From the NCBI GenBank assembly GCA_004352715.1, contig SCFE01000009.1, forward strand, positions 1,794,296 to 1,858,295: DNA of 64,000 nucleotides, written 5' to 3'. Position 1 is the first letter of the stretch, and each line of letters begins with the position of its first letter. Shown in pieces: positions 12,637 to 23,550 of the stretch. Under the pieces are notes generated by a model. That model saw only the letters and a list, made by a program, of their open reading frames with translations. It ran no database searches and had not been told where the DNA came from. The position numbers were made by a program, and so were the translations under genes. The stretch is from Hofstenia miamia. Lineage: Eukaryota; Xenacoelomorpha; Acoela.

Positions 12637-13962
12637 AATATGGTTTCCTTCATGAAGGCACAAGCACTACAATGGCACAAACAACTTCTTAATTGGTATG
12701 ATGAAATCAGTGTGTACAAACGAATTCCATCCAGTAAGGTGTTGAGGGACACTATTTTACGCTCTGCTAAGTCACTCTGCGATAGCAGCGTTCAGGGTGG
12801 CTTACCAGGATTCCATCAGGTACGGTACGGGATTAGCAGTTATGTATTGGGTTTCGTTTAAAATACGTATTTGGTATCCATCTTTATGCAGCGGTTGCTT
12901 TCTAATAGTTGTATTTCATTCGGGGTTAATAGTGAGGTCGAGCTCAAGGATTTTAATTGATGTCGAGATCAAAATCGAGGTCAGATTGCGTAATAATAAC
13001 TTATTTGAAAAAAAATGTATTAAGTTTATATTATTCTCACGCCTAACTTTCTCATATTAAAGTAGTAAACCTAGTACAAATTTGATTATTATCGTTGTTT
13101 ATTTAGAATAAGTCGAAAGTCCTGGCATTTCTTAATATAATGCCAAATCAAAGGTATACTTGAAAAAAATCAATACAAATACCGATTTTCCTATATTTCA
13201 AGGCTTTTTCGCTAATAATGTAAATAATGCAAAGTCTTTATGCAACATTTTCTAAAATACTCACTAGTTGTATTTATTTTACTATTAATTTTTGGGGTGA
13301 ATATCAGAATCATTTTCAAATATAAATTCCAAAGCAGAAGAACATCCCACTTTGATTCACTATAATGGTCAGGATGTAATGACAATTATTTTTTTAAAAG
13401 CTTTGAAGACAATTATTGCTTCCGCTTAACTTATTTTTGTATGATGCTGATGATGTGCCTTTAAGTTCTAGAACTCATTAATAAATAAATGAAGTTTCTT
13501 TTGGTATGTTGTTTTTATTTTACTTTATAATTTTAGATTCTGCAAATGGATGATATTAAACATGATCCTGACTTAAAAGAAGATATTGTTCTAGTTAGGA
13601 AGTTGTTCCCTCATTTGGTAAGTGAACTGTTTTACAATCATTTATCCTCACTTGATTTGAAAAATTATTATTTGATAGCAGTCATTCTGAAACTCACTTT
13701 AGATGGTTTATTATGAATGCAAATCATCGATATTTTTCGGTTTTCCTCATTTTTATTTGAATGGATTCATTGTACATGTCTTTCTATACGCATTCTATAG
13801 GATAAGAAGTCAACATTTTTTTTCATTTTAAAGCCTGATTCGAATTTAATTTAGCTCAGGATTAATCGAGAACAGATGAATTTAGTGAGAGATGGCAACG
13901 AATTGCTCATCCAAAATGCAGAACAGAATCGCGAAAAACTACAACTCATTTATGGAATTAGC
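12637..13962 (+). CDS. DOCK: DOCK-family Rac GEF, block A part 4: DHR-2 lobe C
   Basis: Exons 12637-12819, 13537-13617 and 13855-13962, each a whole number of codons (61, 27 and 36). The first contains DSSVQGGLPGF, aligning with DPAVMGGFANY of DOCK1. This is the lobe C 'alpha-10 insert' in which a conserved valine acts as the nucleotide sensor that expels Mg2+-GDP in DOCK GEFs; the valine and both glycines are kept. The next exons (DPDLKEDIVLVRKLFPHL; RINREQMNLVRDG...REKLQLIYGIS) match the terminal helices of DHR-2 (DOCK1 ...LKDLIAWQIPFLAEGIRIHG...LKEKVEKEYGV), somewhat shortened. Retention of the sensor valine suggests a working exchange factor; that is inference from sequence only. Confidence 0.9.
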
Positions 13963-14380
13963 GTTAGTATTTTAATATCTTAAACCATTTTCTTTAGAGC
14001 TCTCATTTGGTAGGCGCATTTATTTCAAAACGAGTGTCTTTAAATTTGCAGAATTCTAAGTTTTCCTAACATGGTTTAAACCGCTTGATCTCTAGTATCA
14101 ATTCTTAAAAAATTTTTCAGAAATGAATGTAAATAATTCGAATGAATCATCTTCATAACAAAGTAAATTTTGCATTATTAAATGTATTTCACAGCTTCAA
14201 ATTTTGTTCTAGCTTTCTTATTATTTTTCAGTACTCCTCTTGAATATAAAGAAAAATGTATTTCGAACTGTGTAGTTCCTGACTACATTTTAAGGAATTG
14301 TTTATCAAGTGTTGTTAACTTGTCTGTTCTCAACTGATATTTTATTGCAGTTTCGGTGCTGTAATTGTAAACCATTAAAA

Positions 14381-14656
14381 GTAGGTTGAACCAGAGTTGT
14401 AGCGGACCTGGTATGTTTTTCATATGGGGTCAGGGCCTATCTGATTATTTGATATAGTAAACAGTGGTATCATAAAATGTGTTAAAATGAGACAGTTATG
14501 TTCACAGTCACACTGAAATATGTAATCAATACTTTCCTCAAATCTTGCTTTGCAATTTTCAAACCGGGCTGCAATTTTACGATTTATAAACAACAGGTCT
14601 TGGTGGAAACCACTGCCATTTCCAATTCAAGGTTGAACCAGGAAAACTCAACCTAC
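14381..14656. repeat. possible short inverted-repeat element
   Basis: A 276-bp stretch in a DOCK intron starts gtaggttga and ends tcaacctac, a 9-bp inverted match. The word 'ggttgaacca' recurs inside near the right end. No clear target duplication was found, so this could be chance or a degraded MITE. Confidence 0.25.
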
Positions 14657-14843
14657 TATAACTATAAAATTGATTCATGATGAACAAAAATTTTTTACAT
14701 TAAGCATATTAGGGTAACGTATGTTCATAGTCCATGTATAGTGGTTTAAAATTTAAGCGTTTTGCGCGAGAACCAGTAGAAGAGGCAGTCCATGTTTATG
14801 ATTTGTAGTTCAATACTTAGGCACTTATGTCGATGTTATTTAG

Positions 14844-15008
14844 ACAATGGAGGAATTCATAAAGTTCTTTTTTAACGACAACACATCCAGGGAAAGTAAG
14901 CAAAATTTTATTGGACATTCTCCTTTCATTTATAAATTTTATCTGTACTTGTTTTTAGATTATAGTTTGCCGCCACTTCCTGGTGAAGTTGTTTCTTCAG
15001 AATTTTAG
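14844..15008 (+). CDS. DOCK: DOCK-family Rac GEF, block A part 5: C-terminal tail and stop
   Basis: Exons 14844-14895 and 14959-15008. They read TMEEFIKFFFNDNTSRE, then a split codon, then NYSLPPLPGEVVSSEF and a TAG stop at 15006-15008. The LPPLP stretch is a PxxP-type proline motif; in DOCK1/CED-5 proteins, C-terminal proline motifs bind the SH3 domain of Crk/CED-2. Here the tail after DHR-2 is only about 33 residues, against more than 200 in human DOCK1. The 18 exons of block A sum to 736 residues plus stop with the frame kept throughout. The intron 14896-14958 is 63 bp. Confidence 0.8.
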   Translation, partial: TMEEFIKFFFNDNTSRESKQNFIGHSPFIYKFYLYLFLDYSLPPLPGEVVSSEF

Positions 15009-15177
15009 TAAGTATTTATGCGATTTATTCATTAGATGCCTGCAATTTTTTATGTGATAAGTTGGATAAATCGATTGTTAAGTTTTCATTAAGTATGCAT
15101 ATTTGTCTAACTCTTAAGCATTTCGGATGTGGAATAAGGTTGTAGTAATTTGATTTGCCTCCTTTTCAGGTTTTTTA

Positions 15178-15183
15178 AATAAA
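15178..15183 (+). terminator. candidate polyadenylation signal of DOCK block A
   Basis: An AATAAA hexamer 170 bp after the DOCK stop codon, before the hAT MITE at 15288. In DNA this AT-rich the hexamer is common, so its position is the only support. Confidence 0.4.
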
Positions 15184-15287
15184 TTTTGTTCTCTTCAAAA
15201 ATTATAAAGTTAACGATCTCCTGTTGAAATGCGAAAACTTAAATGGGCATATTCAATGAGAGAGAATTAATGTTCCATATTCCTATC

Positions 15288-15637
15288 CAGAATTGTCAAC
15301 GAGCCGACATTTCCAAGCTCGGCTCAGCTCGTTTAAATTTTGTGTAAGTTCGGCTCAACTCGCCATATAAAATCTTTGAATGAGACTCGTTTTAGCTCGG
15401 TATTTTTTTAAAAATATTGTGCTCAAAGAATTTTTTACATAGCTCTTCCTATTATTTAATAAACATTTCTTGAATAAGATTATAGGAAAGGCATACTGAC
15501 TGCAAAAATAAGAAAAATCTCCATAATCAAATTAACAAGCAGAAATGTAAGCTTGCTTTGCCTAAAATAGTCTCGTTTTGAGCTCGTTGTATATCAAATA
15601 CTGTGCTCGAGCTCGGCTCGGCTCGTTTTCAAGTCTG
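15288..15637. mobile_element. hAT-type MITE, copy 2, with perfect 8-bp target duplication
   Basis: Same family as 10377-10731, with about 80 per cent visible identity and shared interior blocks such as ctcttcctattatttaataa. It begins CAGAATTGTCAACGAGCCG and ends in GGCTCGTTTTCAAGTCTG. Both flanks carry ttcctatc (15280-15287 and 15638-15645), a perfect 8-bp duplication. It sits just downstream of the DOCK stop and has no coding capacity. Confidence 0.9.
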
Positions 15638-16494
15638 TTCCTATCGCAGCAGAGCATCACAGATTTTTGTAGATTAAGTCTAAATTTAATGTTTTATAAT
15701 TACAGTTCTGTTTAGATTTGGTCACTCATCGTCATAATTTTGTACATAAAAACTTTGTATGGAATTTATTTTTAATTATTGCTATTTGTACGTTATATAT
15801 TTTATTTTTGTTTTGCATTGTAAAAGAAAGCATCTTAAGAATGTCATTTCTTATATCCTGTAATATTACGAGTTTCTTAAAAATATTTGCAAATTTTGAA
15901 CAATGCATAAATTGAATGCGATCCAAGACAAACTGTTTTGTTACATTAAATCTAAATATAGGGTATCTTTTGGTCGGACTTAAATAATATATAAATAGAA
16001 ATAAATAATTACAATAAGTAATTCTACAAGAATTTTACCGATACTTCCAAATTTTATCACACACAGCATTTTGAAGTTTGTTCAGAAACAAGTATAATAA
16101 CGTCAAGTAGCATGCCTCGAAACATATAGGTGCATTTGGAATTAATGGATGCATAAAACTGTACGGATAAGAAGTGTAAATGTAGTCTTGTTTTAATGAT
16201 TTCCAAAAAATAATTCGGGACATAAAGTACATAGAAATGATATTTCTGTGCATTAGAGGTATCAACACTTGCAAATTGACTATGTTCGTAAAATTGTGTG
16301 AATTACGTGCATTAGAAATACTTTAATGCTCCATACATTTATTTGGGTTCAACTTTACATCTTTACATCTACACATCATCTATGTTAGTATTCATTGAAA
16401 AATTACAATAGATAGATATCGAAAACTTTTTTCTGGATTTCGAAACATTTTTCTTCTACCAATGCTCTTATCCAAACAAATTAATACTTAGATA

Positions 16495-16850
16495 AAAAAC
16501 TATGTCGCAATTGCTTGCTTGAATATTTCTAAAGCTTTTGACTCAATCAATCATAAAATATTATATGAGAAACTTAGGTATGTATGCATGGGTAAAGATA
16601 GTGTAAGTTTCATATCAAATTATATTAACAGAATTCAATCTGTTAAAATAAAAATTTAGTATTTTTTAACTGACCTACTATCAAAAATGGTATACCACCG
16701 GAAACTATTATATGCCCCTACTATTTAATATTTATATAAAGGATATGAAATATCAATCTTATCCAATATGCTGATGATACCTGCGTATTTTGTGATGACA
16801 AATGTGATAAGGCAATAAATCAAGTTGAGTTTAAGCATTGAAATGAACAT
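16495..16850 (+). pseudogene. reverse-transcriptase relic (LINE fragment)
   Basis: Two RT motifs on the + strand, broken by stops and a frameshift. LNISKAFDSINHKILYEKL (about 16525) is the RT block around the first catalytic Asp. QYADDTCVF (about 16765) is the YADD catalytic box. The spacing fits one RT domain. It is opposite in strand to the larger LINE next to it, so it is a separate, older insertion. Flanking DNA to 15650 and to 17160 shows no other feature. Confidence 0.7.
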
Positions 16851-17164
16851 GATTAAATGCGCAAACATGAAATAAACATAAATTGCAATGGAAACAATTT
16901 GTTTTCATATAACTACAGCAATATGGGCATTTTGTTTTTATCTATAAAGAAACAATAGAAAAGCAGAATAACACAAAAATGGCAACATATGTGTATGAAT
17001 TTAGTAAACAATTATCTAATGAATTTTGGTCGAATTTACTGGCTGTTTACAACATCTTGGAGGGCTAAATTCAACATCTTTTACAACAAAAATTAAAATG
17101 CAAAACTATTACGTAATAGACCACTATTATTAATTATCAAACTCCTATATTATGTAACAAGTAA

Positions 17165-17335
17165 TTAAATTTCTCGGCGGTTTTATCATATAGATCATAC
17201 TGCATTATGATATTAAAAACAAGGAATTTCTCGGCGCCTCGTAGATTTTCATATATAGATCAACTATATTTAATTCATTATCTAATAAAACTTTTCGGCG
17301 CCTCGGGCATGTACCACATATATCATATTATATAT
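17165..17335. repeat. three diverged short repeats with a GC-rich core
   Basis: The motif ctcggcg(cctcg) recurs at about 17173, 17229 and 17299. Each is preceded by an A/T-rich 'aatttt'-like stretch and followed by 'atatagatca'-like sequence, giving units of roughly 55-70 bp. The GC core stands out against the AT background. The array lies just beyond the 3' end of the LINE at 17342-20890, so it may be a relic of an older insertion or a small satellite. Confidence 0.5.
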
Positions 17336-17420
17336 AGTATTATATTTATAATAATAATAATAAACTTTAATTAAGCTTACAATACAGTAAACTACACCAC
17401 AAACTAAAAAATAAAAATAA

Positions 17421-19830
17421 TTAATAACATGAGAAATATCGATCTGGGAATATGGTCTTTGATGAGAATAATTTCGGTGGATTGTTTTTTCTTAATTTTA
17501 ATGTAGCGGATTCAGTTCTTTTTCTAATAAATTGTTTTAGTGAATGTTTTTGAGAGTATTCAATGTGTTGATGTAATGCTTTGTCTTTTGATTTAATGAT
17601 GTTAAAAATATTTAATTTTTTAGTAATAAGTTTATATTTAAACGCTTTCTTGTATATGTTGTTAAGCTTAGATAAAGGTGTTTCTGATTCACCTGCATAT
17701 ACTTGTATGCCGTGAATTATAATAGAATTAACAAGGGAATTAAATAAAATTTCAGTTTCATAATGATTTAAAAATCTTTTTGCTTTCAATATTATATAGA
17801 AATTTCTCATTGATCCTTTATAAACTTGAGCAATATGTTTTTTAAATGAAAACTTATTTATGGTTCCAAGATATTTCATTGTTGTTACTGAGGAATAGCA
17901 ATCAATTTTAGATATATTATCAACAAATTTTCTCTTCAATGGTATAATCATTTCCAGCGACTTTCTATAATTAATTTCAAATTTGTTTTCTTCATAACAA
18001 GATTTGATCTAATCATTAATTAAATGTGTTAAGTCTAAATTTTCAAGAGTTAGAAGACAAATCAGTGTATCATCAGCATACTTAATAATAGAAGCATTTG
18101 TAATATTTAAAGAGTCACAATTTAAAGAATCAATACATATATTGAAAAGAAATGGGCCACAAACGGAGCCTTGAGAAACACCTTTGTTGATCTTTTCCAT
18201 ATCCGAAAGTCTTTTATTATATTTAACCATTTTTTTGTCTATTCCCAATAAAACTATTAAGCCAATTAATGATGTACGGATTGAAATGTGTTATATTGTT
18301 TAATTTTTCAAATAAAATGTAGTGATTTACATTGTTAAAGGCTTTCTTAATATCAAGGCTGATTAATGTTACATAATCATAATTTTCATTTTTGTATGAC
18401 AGAATTCTATTTTGCAGTTCAATAACAGCATTTTTTGTTGTTCCATTTGTTCGGACTCCCTGCTGATTTATATTTAAATTATTGTAGATATCTTTGATGT
18501 GAAAATTTAATACAAGTTTTTCAAAAGTTCTTGACAATATTGAAGTGATGCTAATTGGTCTTAAATTATCTAGTTTTGCCGGTTGTGATTTTGGAATTGG
18601 TATTATTATAGCACTTTTCCAAATTTTCGGGAATTTAGCAGTTCTTAGCGATTCCGTAAATATATAATGGTGTAATTATATACGAAAATTTTATTAATAA
18701 ACCAATATGGTATTCCGTCGTATCCGGTTGATGTTTTTTTGACACTTTGCAATGCATGATATACTTGATGCATTGTTAGGGGTGGAATATCTTCACTATC
18801 TATACAAGGAGTTCTAGGTTGTTTGTAATTCAAATCATTTGATATATTAGCAAACATTTTGTTGATTTCATTTGCATCAAATTCTTTATTCATCTTTGAT
18901 AGTGTATTGTGTCCCATAAGTTGATTTACCGAAGCCCACCTTTTTTTGGATTTTTCACTGAAATACTTCTTTTAATTTCTTTATTAATTCTTTCAAACAT
19001 TTCATTTGCTCTATAAAATTGTTTTTTACTCATTAATTTCTTCTTTTTTCTCAATAAATATTTAATTTGAGGAGTCATGAAAATTGGATCCTTGTTTGTC
19101 ATTTTAACATTAATGATTGGGCATGCTCTGACAATGCAACTCTTGATTGTCTTACAAAATAATGCAATCCCTTCATCAATATCGTATTGTATGATTTCTT
19201 CAAATTCTTCAAAATTTATATTATTCAAGATGATCTGTAGAAACCCCTGCTTGAAATGTATAACAATTTTTATATAAATTAGGATGAGAGATTATAACGT
19301 TATCTAGGTTTCTTAATTTTCTTGTATTTTTGTGATTGAGTTTTGTCATACATATAGAACTTGACAGCTCATCAACATTGAGATCATTAAAGTCACCACT
19401 AATAATAAAAAATAATGCCTGGTTACTTAAAATTAAATTTTCTTTGCAATCAGAGATACAATCTCGCACTTCATTTTTCTTAGTAACAGTAAAATTTGGT
19501 GGATTATACAATCCGGCAATATACATTAACTTCTTATTAAACATTATTTTAATCCACAATAATTCTATATTAATTGCTTCAGTAAATATTGCGAGATTAC
19601 TTTCAATATTGCTTTTAACATAAATACATACACCACCACCTCTGTGCCTTTTATTCGAAATACCCAGCCAGTTGAGGATAATTTTCAGATATTTCACAAT
19701 CAAACCAAGTTTCACTAACTATACAGACATCTATTTCATATGTGAGAATATCAATTAATAAGGAATTTAAGTCTTTTATGTTGCTGAGAGATCTACAATT
19801 AATTATTAAAATCCTTGGAGCTTCTAGTTT
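17421..19830 (-). pseudogene. LINE ORF2: endonuclease and reverse transcriptase, frameshifted
   Basis: From about 19830 the endonuclease reads IINCRSLSNIKDL and IVSETWFD (catalytic Glu region), then ISGDFNDLN (the GDFN box) and STDH near its end. The RT follows: SLDIKKAFNNVNHYILFEKL (first Asp), GVSQGSVCGPFLFN (the QGSV.GP.LF block) and IKYADDTLI (YADD box). A thumb/C-terminal part (17951-17421) ends before the TTA tail. The reading is split over about six frame segments (19715-19221, 19228-18926, 18917-18645, 18537-18223, 18248-18009, 17951-17421), so it cannot make a full protein. All catalytic motifs are nonetheless recognisable, pointing to recent inactivation or sequencing indels. Confidence 0.85.
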
Positions 19831-20029
19831 TAAGGAAGGTGAATAATTTGATATGCCTCACTTGGTATGAATGGAGTTCCATAATTGTTCAAATTAGGTA
19901 AGAATCGTGAAAATTTACGTTTTCTAGTTGTGTTAGTCAATCATCAGTTTCTGTTCTCTGCATTATTACCTTAATATTAGACAAATAAATAGGACAATCT
20001 TTCGAAAACGTAGAATGACTACATTTCTC

Positions 20030-20860
20030 AGGGTATGAAGTGCTGCAATTTACACATTTATATTTTCAAGGATTGTTCTTATTTGGACAATTTGTATATA
20101 TATGATTTTCTGCACAGAACATACACACATGTGGTTTTCTTAAACACTTATTTCTTGAGTTTCCAAACATTCCACAGTTAGAACACATACGGGGATAAAA
20201 ATGTTCGCTGACCTTGCACATCTGAAGACCAATATGTATGCTGTTGTCAAGCAAGAATTTCCGTACTTTTGGGGATACTTTAACGAAAATAATTGAGGTT
20301 TTGCTATATCCGTTAATCTTAGTAAATAATATTTCAAACATTGAATCATTTAAACCACACAAATCTTGCAACTTTGGGTTTTCAACTAATATTTTTTCTT
20401 TGATTATTATAGGTGCACTTAAGTTTTCTAAAAAATAACTCGGTACATTTAGAATTTTTAGCTTAGGTGCAATCTTTTTGTATTCTACAAAATTATAAGA
20501 CTTATTTTTTCCGATGCTATTTTTAATAACCTCAACATTAGCTTTAGATTCACAAGCAAAAACAAGTTCATTATTCTTATTTGGGAATATCTTTCTAATT
20601 TTAGGAAAAACCTTAGCATCTTGAATTTCTTTAAGAATATCTTGAGTAACATTTGAAATATCAGTACTTTTTATAGGTTCTTTATTCGCTAAATTTTTGC
20701 TTGTGCATTTAATATAATAGCTGCCTGTTTGGTTTAATTTATTTCTTTTTAAAATATTGGAGTATTTCCCAATATCAATAAACTTTTAAGTTCAGACAAA
20801 ATAGACTCGTGGCCCGACTTCGATTTTTCAATAGAAAAATTGAAAGTGTCTATTTCAAAC
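20030..20860 (-). pseudogene. LINE ORF1: gag-like protein with CCHC zinc knuckles
   Basis: The minus strand encodes a nucleic-acid-binding ORF1 of the Jockey type. The best part is 20371-20066, with CSNCGMFGNSRNKC followed by CMFCAENHIYTNC, two successive CCHC-type knuckles. An in-frame TGA follows directly, and KYKCVNCSTS with a further Cys cluster continues the same frame, so the stop probably interrupts the original ORF. Upstream lysine-rich sequence to about 20860 contains at least one frameshift. Known role: ORF1 binds the element RNA in the RNP. Confidence 0.7.
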
Positions 20861-22086
20861 ACGTTTAACACCAAAACTTGTTAATCTATAAAACCATCTA
20901 CCATGATTTATTCCTGACTTGGCCTTTTTGCTTAAATCGCGCTATTTCACTTTGTTGTAAAGCATGTAATGAACTTGCAAATTGAATTATCGCGCAACAC
21001 TTATTTTGAAGCTAATCAATTTAGTTTTCCTCACCTTAGTGGTGTGCAATTAAAATGATTCAAATTTCTTGAGATGATGACGGAATTTCCTATAAATCAC
21101 TGTGTTGAAAATTATAATGTTAAGATGGTGTTTTATAAATCTGAACGTTCCAGAAAGACTTTTTAGTGCCTGTGGCTTGATTTTATGAAAGCTTCGAAGA
21201 AAGATTCAGCCGATCCTATCGATATTTAACCTATTTCATGTGAACAGCATGGAAATTGTTCGATTTTTCATATGCTTCCTTTACTATCGCTTTCCTTGTG
21301 TTTAATGCACAAAATATTTGCTATGATAATTTCATTTGATAGAAAAAAGTATAGGAACCGTGCTTGTGGGCACATATAAAAACATGTCGTGGCTTACATA
21401 TTCAAAAACATTTTAGAAACTTCGTGCCGTGCTGGGTAATGCTTCCAAAACCAGGCACGGTTGTAGCTCTGTAAAGCACATAAAATTGAAACAATATAAT
21501 TCGGTCGATCAGATTTTATTCAAATATATAAAAGTAATTGTTATTATTACACAAAGAGATGCACTCACTTTTTAATCTGTGTCGAAATATAACACTTAGG
21601 CAATAATATCGTCACGCAAGCAAATACACAGTTCATAGATATGGCGCATTGCCAACTTCTGTGTACATCATATTCGAAAAAAGGGTACTAATATGACTAT
21701 GGTTAAGATAATGATTAATTTGTAAAATTTTATTATATTTTGATTTATATTAATGCATATTCAAATAAGCATAAAATTCCCAGTCTCTACAAATGCGTTT
21801 TTGAAATATTTGGCAGTTTTGTCAAAAATTTCTGTGGTATGGTGTGGGACTTTTAGAACGGATTTGCAGATATTTCTTGTGGTGTTGTGTAGGTTGTCTT
21901 TCCAAAAATGTAGTCCCACGGCAAGCATGAATTTTTATATTCGAATTTCACAAAATGTCATCTAAATTAGCTATTAACAAATCAGTTGCAGTGTCCTTGT
22001 AAGTTTGAGTATTTCATCACTTCACAAATAGAAAATTCATTTTAAAAAATGATTGAAGAATTAAAATTTTCACAAATTTTTTAATG

Positions 22087-22268
22087 TTGCATATGCAAAG
22101 GCACCTAATTATCTTTGCTTCCCTTATCAGTTGGCATGAAGTACCGCCTATTAATTGTTTTTCTTTAGTGGAAACTTTAAATTTCCTTCATTTTTACTAT
22201 TAAAAAACATCACTGTCTATCAACTGATAAGATAAGCAAAGATTATTAGGTGCATTTACATATGCATT
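22087..22268. mobile_element. foldback MITE with about 45-bp inverted arms
   Basis: The left arm runs from gcatatgcaaaggcacctaa through cccttatcagttg (22089-22133). The right arm, caactgataagataagcaaa to gtgcatttacatatgcat (22221-22268), is its reverse complement with only a few mismatches. The loop is about 85 bp. The RNA would form a long hairpin, but the mismatch pattern and arm length suit a small inverted-repeat transposon better than a microRNA precursor. The family was not identified. Confidence 0.65.
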
Positions 22269-23219
22269 ACACCTATGTGCACCTATGGTAATGGCATTAG
22301 ACCTAAAAGAAATGTACTGAATTAAAAAAAATTATTAACGTTGAGGGTCGAAGCAGCTTGATTGATCCGTGGAAGTTGTTGGAAGTAGTTTTCTATAATA
22401 AGCTGTAATTCTGCATTTCATTGAGCGGTAGTTCCAATGTGAAGTGGAATGACTTAAAAATTTTCAATGGATGTGTCTCATCCAATTCGATTTGTATGCA
22501 CTGTTTTTTAGAATTGCCAATGCTAAACCCAATTTAAGAGAGAAATCATTTGGTCATTTTTAACGTGAATAATGTTACCTGGAACCTGAACCCTGGATAC
22601 ATCCAGATATTGTGGCATGATATATGGTTTGAAGATTTTTATCTAACCACACACATTAAAAAAACATCAGATTATATATAAATTTTTAAATTATATAATT
22701 CACTTGTTTTTTATTTTGAAGACGTACTTCAAGAACGACGGACACCTAGTTGAAATCGAGCTCGTTTGAAGCTTATTTTTTGATGTTAACAATCATCTTT
22801 CAATTATTAGAGACAATGCTTTGCTTTTAATGTCAGAAAGTGAACTTTTTCGACTTTATATGCACATTAATATGTATTAATTTTTGGCAAATCTTGGACA
22901 AAGTGATTTTCTAATTTGAGTAGTCACCTCACTTAATGATGATCCATACTCTGAATAATCGAGATAACTGATTTTGAAGTTTCAGGAATAATATTGGCAT
23001 TGGTAATTGAGTCGGTATACATTGTGAAAATGGGATCACTGAATGCGTCACATGATACCCAATCTGCATTTAATTACACAACTACAAGTTTATTCCTGAG
23101 TGAACACATTGTGCTCTTCCATACAATTCATCGGATAGACAAACTGCCAGCTTTGGAGATATTCATAGATGGATGCGGATGTAATTTCTTACAACTGCAC
23201 CCGCAGTGAGTGGGCTCGC

Positions 23220-23550
23220 AACTGCACAGCACTCGCATATCTGTTAGAAAAAATAACCCCACCCGCAACACACCACTATTTTCTAACTGTCGCCTATCGA
23301 TTACAAGACTTCATCACATGCCTAAAGTAATTAAGCCTAAAAATGTCAATCACCGAACTGACTTCCTATTAGTTTTGTTTAATTAATGGAATGATGTCAT
23401 ATATATTATATTATATAGATTTCTAGTATCATTAATATTGTATAAGTTTAGTATTACACATGTAACAAAATAAAAATGTCCACCCGCACCGCAACCCGCG
23501 TGGCATTTGAAATTCAGTATCCGCATTGCGGGTAAAACCGCTACCCTGTC
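23220..23550. repeat. degenerate GC-rich repeat
   Basis: Repeated 'cacccgca' and 'acccgc' words occur at both ends (23198-23270 and 23480-23535, the latter including 'ccgcattgcgggt'). The enclosed DNA is AT-rich. The ends are partly inverted, suggesting a decayed MITE related to the patch at 75-160. No clean termini were found. Confidence 0.35.

Larger units (their letters stand above)
17342..20890 (-). mobile_element. nearly full-length Jockey-like non-LTR retrotransposon
   Basis: Minus-strand element of about 3.5 kb. In order it has an ORF1 with CCHC zinc knuckles, an ORF2 with apurinic-type endonuclease and reverse transcriptase, and a 3' end finishing in short TTA repeats (17345-17362). 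This layout is that of the Jockey/CR1-like LINEs. No LTRs are present. The 5' limit is set where ORF1 similarity fades and is approximate. It lies between the end of DOCK block A and the ammonium-transporter exon. Confidence 0.85.

Noticed and set aside
22087-22268. MicroRNA precursor
   Set aside because: Arms and loop are too long and the structure looks like a foldback transposon; no small-RNA evidence is available here.
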